Numbered from the stretch's first letter, positions 1 through 9,522 are shown. The stretch: DNA of 27,567 bases from Algiphilus sp. (GCF_023145115.1 NZ_JAGLEJ010000004.1:1-27567), one strand, 5' to 3'. A program made the numbers and translations. Notes: generated from the letters alone by a model not told the origin.

Positions 1-1
1 C

Positions 2-1279
2 CGGCAGATCGTCAGCGGCGCCAGCATTCCGGCGCGCGTGCGCGAGGCCTTCCGCCTGGCCGACGAGGAGCGCCCCGGCGCCACCCACCTGGAGCTGCCC
101 GAGGACATCGCCGCCGAGGATGTCGATGAGCTGCCCATCCCGGCCAGCGAGGTGCGCCGTCCCATCGCCGAGCACAAGGCGGTGGAGCGCGCGGTGACCG
201 TGCTGCGCGCGGCGCGTCACCCGCTGCTGGTGATCGGCGCCGGCGCCAACCGCAAGCGCTGCGCGCGCATGCTGCGCGCCTTCGTCGACCGTCAGGGCAT
301 CCCCTTCATCACCACGCAGATGGGCAAGGGCGTGGTCGACGAGAACCATCCGCTGTGCCTGGGCAACGCCGCCGTCTCCGACGGCGACTTCCCGCACCGG
401 GCCATCGAGCAGGCCGACTGCATCGTCAACGTCGGCCACGATGTCATCGAGAAGCCGCCCTTCGTCATGAAGAGCGGCGCGCGCAAGGTGCTGCACATCA
501 ACTACCGCTCGGCCGAGGTCGATCCGGTCTACTTCCCGCACGTCGAGATCGTCGGCGACATCGCCAACGCCCTGTGGCAGCTCAACGAGACGCTGGAGCC
601 GCAACCCGGCTGGGACTTCACCTTCATGCGCAAGGTGTGCGACGCCATGCACGCGCATCAGCAGGAAGGCGCCAACGATCCCGCCTTCCCGGTCACGCCG
701 CAGCGGCTGGTCGCGGACGTGCGCAAGGTGATGCCCGAGGACGGGATCATCGCGCTCGACAACGGCATCTACAAGATCTGGTTCGCGCGCAACTACCGCG
801 CCGCGCATCCCAACAGCGTGCTGCTGGACAACGCGCTCGCCACCATGGGTGCGGGGTTGCCGTCGGCAATGGCGGCCAAGCTGGTGCACCCCGACAAGCG
901 CGTCATGGCGATCTGCGGCGACGGCGGCTTCATGATGAATTCGCAGGAGCTGGAGACCGCGGTGCGTCTGGGGCTCGATCTGGTGGTCGTGGTGCTGAAC
1001 GATTCGGCCTACGGGATGATCAAGTGGAAGCAGCAGCACATGGGGCTGCAGGACTTCGGGCTCGATTTCGCCAACCCGGATTTCGTGACCTACGCCAGGA
1101 GCTACGGCGCGCAGGGCCACCGCCTCGAGGCGACCGGGGATCTGGTTGCATTGCTGGAGCGCTGTCTTTCCGCGGGCGGCGTGCATCTGGTCGACGTCCC
1201 GGTGGACTATCGCGACAACGGGCGCATTCTCAACCACGAGATCCCCGGGGCCAGCCGCGCGCTGCAGGCAGACGGCTGA
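2..1279 (+). CDS. Acetolactate-synthase-type ThDP-dependent enzyme, 5' end missing
   Basis: The reading frame is already open at the window edge, so the N-terminal pyrimidine-binding domain, which holds the catalytic Glu of this family, lies outside; 425 residues of a usual ~550 are visible. They cover the central domain and the C-terminal pyrophosphate-binding domain. That domain has the ThDP signature: GDGGFMMNSQEL near base 918, then LNDSAYG about 25 residues on, giving the GDG...N metal-binding pair. The family condenses 2-oxo acids after decarboxylation. No small regulatory subunit (ilvN) or ilvC follows. Instead an aldehyde dehydrogenase starts 85 bases downstream, which suggests a catabolic or side-pathway enzyme rather than the branched-chain amino-acid synthase. 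The internal GTG at 38 is not a real start. The family is clear; the substrate is not. Confidence 0.85.
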   Translation, partial: RQIVSGASIPARVREAFRLADEERPGATHLELPEDIAAEDVDELPIPASEVRRPIAEHKAVERAVTVLRAARHPLLVIGAGANRKRCARMLRAFVDRQGIPFITTQMGKGVVDENHPLCLGNAAVSDGDFPHRAIEQADCIVNVGHDVIEKPPFVMKSGARKVLHINYRSAEVDPVYFPHVEIVGDIANALWQLNETLEPQPGWDFTFMRKVCDAMHAHQQEGANDPAFPVTPQRLVADVRKVMPEDGIIALDNGIYKIWFARNYRAAHPNSVLLDNALATMGAGLPSAMAAKLVHPDKRVMAICGDGGFMMNSQELETAVRLGLDLVVVVLNDSAYGMIKWKQQHMGLQDFGLDFANPDFVTYARSYGAQGHRLEATGDLVALLERCLSAGGVHLVDVPVDYRDNGRILNHEIPGASRALQADG

Positions 1280-1364
1280 TCGCATCGCGGCGCTTGCCTA
1301 CACTGGCCGGCGACGGCGCGCGCCCCCCGCACGCCATCCGCACCCACCCCGACCGGAGCTCTCC

Positions 1365-2787
<1,423 letters not shown>

Positions 2788-2792
<5 letters not shown>

Positions 2793-2838
2793 GGACCGGA
2801 CGGCCGCGTGACCACGGCAGCCGCCGTCAGGACTCAGG
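2788..2838. terminator. Symmetric hairpin spanning both stops of a convergent pair
   Basis: CCTGAG at 2788-2793 and GACGGC at 2799-2804 pair with GCCGTC at 2823-2828 and CTCAGG at 2833-2838, with a small internal loop. The hairpin includes the TGA of the aldehyde dehydrogenase (2790-2792) and the stop of the minus-strand 3D-domain gene (2827-2829). It has no U-tract, so it is a candidate bidirectional end signal and not a canonical intrinsic terminator. Confidence 0.4.
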
Positions 2839-3243
2839 CGGTGGCCGCCAGCGGATGGCGACCTCGCGGATGCCCCACTCGCGCACGGCGCGCCGGTCGT
2901 CGCCCATGAAGAGATCGATCTTGCGGCGCCAGCGGGCATGCATCTTGTCCATGACCACCCAGGTGCCGGGCAGCCCCTCGATGCGCACCTGCGAGCCGCG
3001 GACGAGGCCTTCGCGCAGCAGATCGCGCGACACCGCGATGACCTGCATCCCGGGCTCAAGGCGGTCGCCCCAGGCGGCCAGATCCGGGTCGACGGCCGTG
3101 GTCTGCCCCGGTACCGCGTTGTAGGCGCTGGCGGTCACCGTCATCTCGCGCCAGTCGGGCTCGCCGCAGGCGGCCAGCGCCGGCAGCAATAGCCACAACG
3201 GCCACGCCGGGGGCCATGGACACCACGACATGCGATCACTCAT
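2827..3243 (-). CDS. 3D-domain lipoprotein (MltA C-terminal-like fold)
   Basis: A 138-residue protein with a short charged N-terminus, a hydrophobic segment and a lipobox ending at Cys26 (LALAAC), so probably a lipoprotein. The mature part matches the 3D domain, named for conserved aspartates and also found at the end of the lytic transglycosylase MltA. Visible parts are TASAYNAVPGQTTA, VDPDLAAWGDRLEPG, VRIEGLPGTWVVMDKMHA, and IDLFMGDDRRAVREWG near the C-terminus. The domain is linked to peptidoglycan cleavage, but there is no catalytic domain beside it here. The ATG at 3243 is chosen for GGAG nine bases upstream; a longer frame reaches 3279 without a better site. It follows the small membrane peptide gene by 32 bases and is probably in its operon. 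Confidence 0.8.
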   Translation of the reverse strand: MSDRMSWCPWPPAWPLWLLLPALAACGEPDWREMTVTASAYNAVPGQTTAVDPDLAAWGDRLEPGMQVIAVSRDLLREGLVRGSQVRIEGLPGTWVVMDKMHARWRRKIDLFMGDDRRAVREWGIREVAIRWRPPPES

Positions 3244-3275
3244 GCACGGTCGCTCCGCGAGCGCTCCCGCCCGCC

Positions 3276-3476
3276 TCAACCATGGCGCGCAAAATGGCGA
3301 ATCCGCGCAATGCCGCCCCAGACCGCGAGCATCGCGGCCATGCCGAGCATGACCCCGGTATCCGGGAGCGCGTCGGTGAACAGCGACGCCGGGGCCAGCA
3401 GGACGAGCACGAGCGCGACCCCCAGCCGGCTATCACCGGGCTTCGGTTCGGGCAGCTCAGCCCCGGCCTTGGGCAT
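3276..3476 (-). CDS. Small two-helix membrane protein, unknown function
   Basis: A 66-residue peptide that I do not recognise. A proline- and charge-rich N-terminus (about 18 residues) is followed by two hydrophobic segments, LGVALVLVLLAPASLF and GVMLGMAAMLAVWGGIA, joined by a short acidic turn, and ends in a basic, His-containing tail. The ATG at 3476 has a very good ribosome site, GGAGGAGG about seven bases upstream, which argues that it is a real gene. It precedes the 3D-domain lipoprotein on the same strand. No function can be inferred beyond inner-membrane location. Confidence 0.6.
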   Translation of the reverse strand: MPKAGAELPEPKPGDSRLGVALVLVLLAPASLFTDALPDTGVMLGMAAMLAVWGGIARIRHFARHG

Positions 3477-3641
3477 CCGGGGCCCTCCTCCGGCAGTCGG
3501 ACCGGAGCCGGCTCGCAACCCGCCGGCGCGCGGCGGATCGTCGACCCGATGCAAGCCCCGTGATCAACGATGCCCCGCTCGAATGCATCGCACATGTCCG
3601 CGTCGGATCCTTGCGCGAGCGTGCGCGCCCCGCACGAGCGA

Positions 3642-3670
3642 TTCAACCCGGCAGCCGACGGGCGCATAAT
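3642..3670 (+). promoter_or_regulatory. Possible sigma70 promoter for the PhzF-family gene
   Basis: A -10-like CATAAT (3665-3670) lies 17 bases after a weak -35-like TTCAAC (3642-3647) and 26 bases before the start codon at 3697. The AT-rich hexamer stands out in GC-rich sequence. The -35 match is poor. Confidence 0.35.
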
Positions 3671-3696
3671 CGGCGCCGATCCGGCGGGAGCATCGC

Positions 3697-4488
3697 ATGC
3701 AGCTCAGACAGTTCCAGGTCGACGCCTTCACCAACCGCCTGTTCGGCGGCAACCCGGCGGCGGTCGTGCCGCTGACGGAATGGCTCGACGACGCCACGCT
3801 GCAGGCCGTGGCGATGGAGAACCAGCTTTCCGAAACCGCCTTCTTCGTGGCGGAGGGCGACGGCTACCGGCTGCGCTGGTTCACGCCCACCCGCGAAGTC
3901 GATCTGTGCGGCCACGCCACGCTGGCATCGGCGCACGTGCTCTATGCGCATCTCGATCGCGATGACCCGGAAGTGCGCTTCCACACCCGGAGCGGGGTCC
4001 TGACCGTGCGTCCGGACGGCCGCGAGCTCTGGATGGACTTCCCGGCCGCCCCCGCCGAAACCGCCACCGCGCCGCCCGCGCTGGTATCGGGGCTGGGCAG
4101 CGCACCGAGCGCGGTACTGGCCGCGGACGACTGGCTGGCTGTCTTCGAGGACGCCGACGGCGTGCGCGCACTGGCGCCGGACATGGCGCAGCTGGCGACG
4201 CTGGATCGACGCGGCGTCATCGTCACCGCACCCGGCGATGGCGACAGCGATTTCGTCAGCCGCTTCTTCGCACCGCGCTACGGCATTCCCGAGGATCCCG
4301 TCACCGGCTCGGCGCACTGCACGCTCGCGCCCTACTGGGCGGAGCGCCTCGGCCGGGACACGCTGCGCGCACGCCAGATATCGGCGCGCGGCGGCGAGGT
4401 CGCGTGCCGGGTCGCCGACGGACGCGTCCGCATCGGCGGCCGGGCGGTGACCTTTCTCGACGGGCGCATCACGCTGCCCGACGCCTGA
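3697..4488 (+). CDS. PhzF-family isomerase/epimerase-like protein
   Basis: 263 residues, close to the usual length for the PhzF family, which folds as two similar halves of the diaminopimelate-epimerase type. The first half has FQVDAFTNRLFGGNPAAV and the catalytic Glu46 in NQLSETAFF. RWFTPTREVDLCGHATLASAH follows. The second half has the family signature GIPEDPVTGSAHC. The true PhzF isomerises an intermediate in phenazine synthesis, but no other phenazine gene is present, so this is one of the many stand-alone homologues of unknown substrate. GGGAG precedes the ATG at suitable distance. It ends three bases from the convergent HIT gene. Confidence 0.92.
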   Translation: MQLRQFQVDAFTNRLFGGNPAAVVPLTEWLDDATLQAVAMENQLSETAFFVAEGDGYRLRWFTPTREVDLCGHATLASAHVLYAHLDRDDPEVRFHTRSGVLTVRPDGRELWMDFPAAPAETATAPPALVSGLGSAPSAVLAADDWLAVFEDADGVRALAPDMAQLATLDRRGVIVTAPGDGDSDFVSRFFAPRYGIPEDPVTGSAHCTLAPYWAERLGRDTLRARQISARGGEVACRVADGRVRIGGRAVTFLDGRITLPDA

Positions 4489-4491
4489 CCG

Positions 4492-4953
4492 TCAGCCCGG
4501 CCGGGGCGCCGCCAGCGCCGCCGCGATCGCCGCGGCATCGGCGTCGAGCCGCCGGCGACGCGCGGGCGACTCGCGGGTGGGCAGCGCCAGCGTCGTGATG
4601 TGCCAGGCGATGCGCACCAGTGCGCGCGCGTGGTCCCGACCGTAGCGCGGGATGACGTGCACGTGGACATGCGGCACGGTCTGGCTGGCGGCACGGCCGT
4701 CGTTGAGCAGCATGTGCTGCGCGCGGCTGCCCAGCGCGCGCTGCTGCGCCTGACCGACGCGGTGCGCGGTCTCCCAGAGATGCGCGCGCAGTTCCGGGCC
4801 CAGTTCGCCGATGGTCTCGGCCGGCTGCCGCGGCACCACCAGCACGTGCCCGCGCGTGATCGGATGGATGTCCATGAAGGCGACGCAGTCGGCATCGCGA
4901 TGGACGAAGCTGGCCGGCAGGTCGCCGGCAATGATGTGTTCGAAGATGGTCAC
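4492..4953 (-). CDS. HIT-family nucleotide hydrolase/transferase
   Basis: 153 residues. The N-terminal part (TIFEHIIAGDLPASFVHRDADCVAFMDIHPITRGHVLVV is spread over residues 2-40) and the histidine triad H95-V-H97-V-H99 are typical of the HIT superfamily, whose members hydrolyse or transfer nucleoside monophosphates from substrates such as dinucleoside polyphosphates or adenosine phosphoramidates. The GTG at 4953 is taken as start because the family begins at this point; a GAAGAG stretch lies just upstream. The stop of the upstream DUF2845-like gene is 10 bases before it, so the two are co-transcribed. An unusual arginine- and alanine-rich C-terminal tail of about 45 residues follows the triad domain. 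Confidence 0.9.
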   Translation of the reverse strand: MTIFEHIIAGDLPASFVHRDADCVAFMDIHPITRGHVLVVPRQPAETIGELGPELRAHLWETAHRVGQAQQRALGSRAQHMLLNDGRAASQTVPHVHVHVIPRYGRDHARALVRIAWHITTLALPTRESPARRRRLDADAAAIAAALAAPRPG

Positions 4954-4963
4954 CGGGCACTCT

Positions 4964-5251
4964 TCATCTGTGCACTTCAGATTCGAGATCCACCACCCGC
5001 CCGTCGCGCATGCGGATGACCAGCGAGCGGTCGTTGTGCGGATCGTCGACGTGGTACCAGGTCCAGCGCTCGCCGACCGCCCCGCCCGCGCGCGCCTCCA
5101 GCGTGACGATGCGATCCGGCGGACCGGCGACCCGCACGACATGCGCCTCGCTGTCGCCCACCTGGATGATGCGCTTGTCGATGCGTACGCTCTGCGCCGA
5201 GGCGCCGCCGGCCATGGCCCAGGCCAGCAGCATCGCCAGAATGAATCGCAT
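4964..5251 (-). CDS. Small secreted protein, DUF2845-like
   Basis: 95 residues with a Sec signal peptide (RFILAMLLAWAMAGGASA, cleavage near residue 19). The mature part begins with VRIDKRIIQVGDSEAHVVRVAGPPD, which is the shape of the DUF2845 family (a BamE-like small beta domain with a 'GD...V...GxP' turn), followed by RWTWYHVDDPHNDRSLVIRMRDGRVVDLES. The start at 5251 is chosen for the GCGGAG ribosome site and the signal peptide; an open extension to 5311 is less likely. It has no cysteine in the mature part. Its role is unknown; it probably sits in the periplasm. Confidence 0.7.
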   Translation of the reverse strand: MRFILAMLLAWAMAGGASAQSVRIDKRIIQVGDSEAHVVRVAGPPDRIVTLEARAGGAVGERWTWYHVDDPHNDRSLVIRMRDGRVVDLESEVHR

Positions 5252-5325
5252 GCTCTCCGCTTCTCCGCGAACCCGTTCCGGCATAGTGTAGGCGGCATCG
5301 TGCCGCATCATCGTCCGATCAACCC

Positions 5326-5511
5326 GTGAGCAGGATCGTCAACCTCCGTCAGCATCGCAAGCGCCGCGCACGCGACGACAAGCGCGAGCAGGCCGAGCAC
5401 AACCGCCTGCGCAGCGGCCGCACCAAGGCCGAGAAGCAACGCGCCGCGGACGAGCGCGAGGCCGGGGCGAAACACCTCGATCAGCACCGCCTGGATCGCG
5501 ACGACGTCTAG
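5326..5511 (+). CDS. Small basic protein, DUF4169-like
   Basis: 61 residues, highly charged and probably one long helix: VNLRQHRKRRARDDKR, then NRLRSGRTKAEKQR and a tail ending LDQHRLDRDDV. The order 'VNLR..RK..AR....AE.NR...GRTKAE+' and the '...LDxHRL' ending match what I remember of the DUF4169 family, which I know mainly from Alphaproteobacteria. The start is a GTG. Its TAG stop (5509-5511) overlaps the stop of the convergent sulfatase gene inside one CTAG. The function of the family is unknown. Confidence 0.65.
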   Translation: MSRIVNLRQHRKRRARDDKREQAEHNRLRSGRTKAEKQRAADEREAGAKHLDQHRLDRDDV

Positions 5512-7271
5512 TCGACCGCGGCCAGCGGCGCGGGCTCCGGCGCCGCGCGCACCGGTTCGAAGTGCTTGAGGAAACGCGCGAAGGCGACGCGCCCGCCCTC
5601 GACGAAGGTCATGTCCTTTGCGATGGCCAGCGCCGGGTTGACCTGTCCGCCCAGCATCTTCTTCCACGCCAGCGAATCCACCTCGACCAGCAGGTCGCGT
5701 TCGTCGAGCAGCGCCGGAACCGGCTCCAGGACGCCGCGGCGCAGCCACAGGGTCCACGCATCGCCGGTATCGGGAAAACGCAGTGCCACGCGCTGCTCGA
5801 CGTCGAGCACGTCCTCGGCGCGCAGATTGGTGGCGAGCGCGTCCATGACCACCGCCATGGGGAGCTGCGCGATCATGGCGTCGGATCCGCTGTTGATCGG
5901 AGCCAGTCGCAGCCCGTCGCGCAGCTCGGCGGCCGACATCAGGTAGTAGTGCCGGGCGTTGGGATTGGCCGCCGCCTCGCCCAATGCGGTCAGCGCGGCC
6001 ACCCGTGCCGCGCGTGCGGCCGCATCGTCCGGATCCAGGCGCAGCACATGGTCGGAAAGCTCCAGCACCCACTGGTGATCGCCGTCTGCAGCGGCCGTGT
6101 CCAGCGCGCCCTTCAGCGCGTCGCGGCCGCCCGCCAGCCGCGCCATGCGCTCGGCCTCTGCGCGTGGCGCCAGCGGCCGCAACCGGCTCGGATTGCGGTC
6201 GAACCAGCCAAGATTGCCCGCGAACACGGCGCGCACCGACCACTCGACGGTGCCGTAGAACGGTTGAAGATAAGGCTCCGATGCCAGATGCGGCGGCAAC
6301 TGCACGCGCTCGACGATCTCGTCGGGTGTCAGCCCGGCGTTCATCCAGCGCACGGTCTGGTCGTAGACGTAGCGGATGGCGTCGCGGTAGGCGGTCAGCA
6401 CGCGCGCGATCTCGTCGGCGCCGTGCAGCGGCCGGGTGTGACTGGGCGCAACGTGCTCGGCGCCGAGCGCGCGCATGGCGTCGAGGCTCGCCGCCCAGTC
6501 CTTGAGTGAACGGTAGGGCGTGCCGCGGATGGTGTAGAGATTCGGGAAGGTCTTGTACAGATTGTCGCCGGGTGCCAGCACCCTGCGATCGGGCAGCCAG
6601 ACGTAGAGCTGGTCGTCGGTCTCGCCGGGCGCATGGGCGATCTCCATGCGCACGCCGGCGATCTCGAGCGTGGTGCGCTCGGCCACGGTACGGGTGGGCG
6701 CCACGAACCCGAAGCGCGACTCCGCATCGATGCCGAGCCGCGGGCCGATGCCGTTGTTGACGAAGGCGGCGTCGTCGAGCGCGGTGCCGAACATGCGGAA
6801 GGAACGCGCCGTGATGATGGGCCGGTACTCCGACACGATGCGGTTGACCAGCTTCTCGGTGTCGGCGTGGCCGATGATCTCTACGGGCACACCCTGCACG
6901 CCGAGCACGTCCACGAAGGCCTGGGCACCGAAGACGTGATCGGTGTGGTTGTGCGTATAGACGATGGCGCGCAGCGGCTTGTCGGTGCGCTCGGCAAAGG
7001 CGCGCGCCACCTCGCGCCCCTCCTCCATCGTCTCCATGGTGTCGATGACGATGACACCGTCGTCTCCCTCGATCAGCACCGAGTTGGCCAGGCCGTACCC
7101 GATGGCGATCCAGACGCCGTCGGTGATCTGTTCGATGCCGCGTTCGAACTCGGCGCTGTGCGCAGACAGCGCCTCCGGCGTGGTGATCCGCTCGAAGCGC
7201 GGTGTCGCGTCGTCGCCGCATGCGCCCAGCACGAGCGCCGCCCCCATCGCCGCCAGCAAGCGTGCTTTCAT
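5508..7271 (-). CDS. Alkyl/aryl-sulfatase-type metallo-beta-lactamase lipoprotein
   Basis: 587 residues. A lipoprotein signal ends at Cys18 (LVLGAC). The metallo-beta-lactamase domain follows, with THNHTDH at 106-112 (HxHxDH), then HAPGETDDQ (Glu217), LAPGDNLYKTFPNLYTIRG (Asp236) and PSH278. NLYTIRG and the overall length match the SdsA1/BDS1 class of secondary alkylsulfatases, which use two zinc ions to release sulfate from alkyl sulfates. Next come the all-helical dimerisation domain (about 295-450) and a C-terminal SCP2-like substrate domain (about 460-570). The start at 7271 has a strong GGGGAGG site. The gene probably lay 23 bases downstream of the kinase gene until the insertion element separated them. 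At the position where the class has Glu before the Asn-rich stretch, this protein has Asp236. Confidence 0.88.
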   Translation of the reverse strand: MKARLLAAMGAALVLGACGDDATPRFERITTPEALSAHSAEFERGIEQITDGVWIAIGYGLANSVLIEGDDGVIVIDTMETMEEGREVARAFAERTDKPLRAIVYTHNHTDHVFGAQAFVDVLGVQGVPVEIIGHADTEKLVNRIVSEYRPIITARSFRMFGTALDDAAFVNNGIGPRLGIDAESRFGFVAPTRTVAERTTLEIAGVRMEIAHAPGETDDQLYVWLPDRRVLAPGDNLYKTFPNLYTIRGTPYRSLKDWAASLDAMRALGAEHVAPSHTRPLHGADEIARVLTAYRDAIRYVYDQTVRWMNAGLTPDEIVERVQLPPHLASEPYLQPFYGTVEWSVRAVFAGNLGWFDRNPSRLRPLAPRAEAERMARLAGGRDALKGALDTAAADGDHQWVLELSDHVLRLDPDDAAARAARVAALTALGEAAANPNARHYYLMSAAELRDGLRLAPINSGSDAMIAQLPMAVVMDALATNLRAEDVLDVEQRVALRFPDTGDAWTLWLRRGVLEPVPALLDERDLLVEVDSLAWKKMLGGQVNPALAIAKDMTFVEGGRVAFARFLKHFEPVRAAPEPAPLAAVD

Positions 7272-7298
7272 ATCCTCCCCTCCCCTGAACCGCTCTAG

Positions 7299-8247
7299 TT
7301 GTGATCTCTCAACAGGTTGTTCATCCGGGCCACTGGCCCGACGCTGATGGGGGTCAATGTCCGTCAGCGTCAGGAACAACCCGGATGAACACGCACAAGA
7401 ATGCGCGTCTGACCGTTCGCGGTCGAGCCCTGTTGGCACGTCGCATCCTCGAGTACGGCCTTCGACCGGTCGAAGCCGCCCGGGCGGCAGGCGTGAGCCC
7501 CCGTACCGCGTACAAGTGGCTGCGTCGGGATCGGGAGGACGGGTGGTCCGGGCTGCTGGAACGCAGCTCACGGCAGCGGCATTGCCCGCGTCGCCTGCCC
7601 GAGGCCACCCGACGCGAATCGAGGCCATGCGGCGCGAGCGCCGCATCTATCGGGCGATCAGCATGGCGGTCGGGGTGCCGGTTGGCACGCTGGCCCGCGT
7701 CCTCCGGCGCGCTGGACTGAACCGGCTGTCGGCACTTGATCCCGCGCCGCCGGTCACGCGCTACGAGCACGATGCGCCCGGCGACCTGCTGCATATCGAT
7801 ATCAAGAAGCTCGGCCGGTTCCGGGGCCCGGGGCATCGCGTGACCAGCGATCGCCAGGCAGGACACTCGTATCGGGCGGGCTGGGACTATGTGCATATCG
7901 CCATCGACGATCACAGCCGTGCGAGCTGGGCGACGATCAAACCGGACGAAACCGGCGCCAGCACCTGGCGCGCCCTGATTGCAGCCGTGCGCTACTACCG
8001 CCGCCTGGGCATCCGACACGCACGAAAGCCTGTCGACCGCGCGCCAACGGCCGAGCCGAGCGGCTGATCCAGACTGCGTTACGCGAGCGGGCCTATGCCC
8101 GCGCCACACACACTACGACCGACGCGCAACGCATCTGCCGTACTGGCTACATCACTACAACTGGCACCGCCCTCATGCCAGCTTGAACCATCAACCACCC
8201 GTCAGCCGGCTCTGCCTGCCCATGAACAACCTGCCGGGGTTACACAG
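7299..8247 (+). mobile_element. Decayed IS481-family insertion sequence
   Basis: The ends are imperfect inverted repeats: TTGTGATCTCTCAACAGG... on the left and, reversed, CTGTGTAACCCCGGCAGG... on the right, both running into AGGTTGTTCAT. CTAG flanks each side (7295-7298 and 8248-8251) as a target duplication. IS481 itself is known to target NCTAGN, which fits. The element is 949 bp and carries one broken transposase gene. Its left end is 28 bases from the start codon of the sulfatase gene and its right end abuts the stop codon of the kinase gene. Confidence 0.88.
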
Positions 8248-8251
8248 CTAG
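7385..8251 (+). pseudogene. IS481-family transposase, frameshifted and internally deleted
   Basis: The N-terminal helix-turn-helix part starts at ATG 7385 (MNTHKNARLTVRGRALLARR, then AARAAGVSPRTAYKWL) and runs to about 7615. The reading then continues one frame over (RRERRIYRAISMAVG, APGDLLHIDIKKLGRF, GWDYVHIAIDDHSRAS). Near 8030 the sequence jumps from LGIRHARK to NGRAERLIQTALRERAYARA in a third frame, so the block with the second catalytic Asp (the usual TDNG...YR region) is deleted. It then shifts again into HYNWHRPHASLNHQPP. With at least three frame changes and a lost catalytic residue it cannot encode an active transposase. Its last codon is TAG at 8249-8251, in the target duplication. 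Confidence 0.88.
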
Positions 8252-9522
8252 CAGGCGCCCTTGCGCGCTACCGCGTGCAGCAGTGCGCGCATGCGCACGC
8301 GCGCGCCCAGGCTGCGCTCCAGCCAGTACATCCCGGACAGCGTGCGCGACACGAAGACCAGCTCCGGAACGGGCCGGTAGGAGAACGCCGAGCGGAAGTG
8401 ACGGCGGCCCACCGCACGGGCCGCATCGATGATGGCGCCGTCGCCGAAGTCGAAGGTCGGTCCGGCGAGCAGCGGCGCGGTCACGGCGGCGTGCACATCG
8501 CGGAACAGCGCCTCGTCGGCCGCGGCGAGCGCCCGCCCGGCGGGGACCGCCCCGACCGCCTGCAGCACATGATGAACGCCGGCCCAGTCGCCATCGAGAC
8601 CTGCCGCCAGACCGGCCGCCATGTGGCGGCGCGCCTCCGCGCGCACGGCAACCGCACAACCGAAGTCGTAGACCGTGATGGTGCCGTCGCGGTGGAATCC
8701 GAAGTTGCCGGGATGCGGATCGGCGTGCACGAAGCCGATATCGAAGACCTGCGCCACCACCCAGCGCGCCAGATGATCACCCAGGCGGTCGCGCTCGGCC
8801 TGCGACCACCCGCGCGCCGTCTCGAGATCGTCGGCGGCCTCCCAGGTGGTGACCAGCGTCGACTCGGTGCACAGATCCGGTATCGACTCCGGCATGCGGA
8901 TGAACGGGTACCGGCAGCCCACGCGCAGTCGTTCCAGGCTCGCGCGCTCGTGGCGGTAGTCGGTCTCCTCGACGAAGCGCGTCCGGATCTCGGCGAGCAC
9001 GGCATCCAGGGCCCGGCCGTCGACCGGCGCGATGCGCGCCATGCGGAACAGGCGACCGAGAGCGGCGACATCCTCGTCGATGGCGGTGCGGACTTCCGGA
9101 TAGCGCAGCTTGAGCGCGACCAGCCGGCCGTCGTCCAGGCGCGCGCGATGCACCTGCCCGATCGACGCCGCCGCCGCGGCCGGCTCCTCGATCGCCACCA
9201 GGCGGGCACGCTGCGCCGGCGTCCATGCCTCCGCCATCACCGCTTCCAGGTCGGCGAGCGGTCGCGGCGGCGCCGTCCGCTGGAGCCTGCGCAGGGCATC
9301 GGCCAGCTCGCGCGGCAGCAGGTCGTCGTACTGCGAGGCGAGCTGACCGAGCTTCATGGCGGCGCCCTTCATCTCGGACAGCATCGCGAACCAGTCCTCG
9401 CCGGTGGCGGCCCAGAACCGGTTTCGCGCCTCCGGGTCGCGCCAGGCGCGCACGCTGGCGCCGAGTGATCGCCCGACCGTGCGCGCACCGGCCCACAACA
9501 GTCGTCGCGAACGACCGCTCAT
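8248..9522 (-). CDS. ABC1/AarF/UbiB-family atypical kinase
   Basis: 424 residues with the family features: the KxGQ motif (K57-L-G-Q60), the Ala-rich loop that replaces the Gly-rich loop (AAAAASIGQVH, 115-125), the ATP lysine K138 in VALKLRYP, ExD in FVEETDY, the catalytic HADPHPGN (Asp268) and DFG (Asp286). Bacterial UbiB supports ubiquinone synthesis, but that protein has C-terminal membrane helices and usually sits in ubiEJB. This one lacks them and is elsewhere, so it is better called a UbiB-like paralogue. The ATG at 9522 fits the family start but has only a weak ribosome site; an in-frame ATG lies at 9546. Its TAG stop lies in the CTAG target of the insertion sequence, so the protein end is intact. 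Confidence 0.87.
   Translation of the reverse strand: MSGRSRRLLWAGARTVGRSLGASVRAWRDPEARNRFWAATGEDWFAMLSEMKGAAMKLGQLASQYDDLLPRELADALRRLQRTAPPRPLADLEAVMAEAWTPAQRARLVAIEEPAAAAASIGQVHRARLDDGRLVALKLRYPEVRTAIDEDVAALGRLFRMARIAPVDGRALDAVLAEIRTRFVEETDYRHERASLERLRVGCRYPFIRMPESIPDLCTESTLVTTWEAADDLETARGWSQAERDRLGDHLARWVVAQVFDIGFVHADPHPGNFGFHRDGTITVYDFGCAVAVRAEARRHMAAGLAAGLDGDWAGVHHVLQAVGAVPAGRALAAADEALFRDVHAAVTAPLLAGPTFDFGDGAIIDAARAVGRRHFRSAFSYRPVPELVFVSRTLSGMYWLERSLGARVRMRALLHAVARKGAC

Noticed and set aside
7357..8067. Intact-looking 236-codon transposase frame
   Set aside because: It begins out of frame with the helix-turn-helix domain and ends before the deleted catalytic block, so it is one segment of a pseudogene.
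8095..9468. 457-codon plus-strand frame opposite the kinase gene
   Set aside because: The kinase frame has every family motif; this one is His/Arg-rich and featureless.
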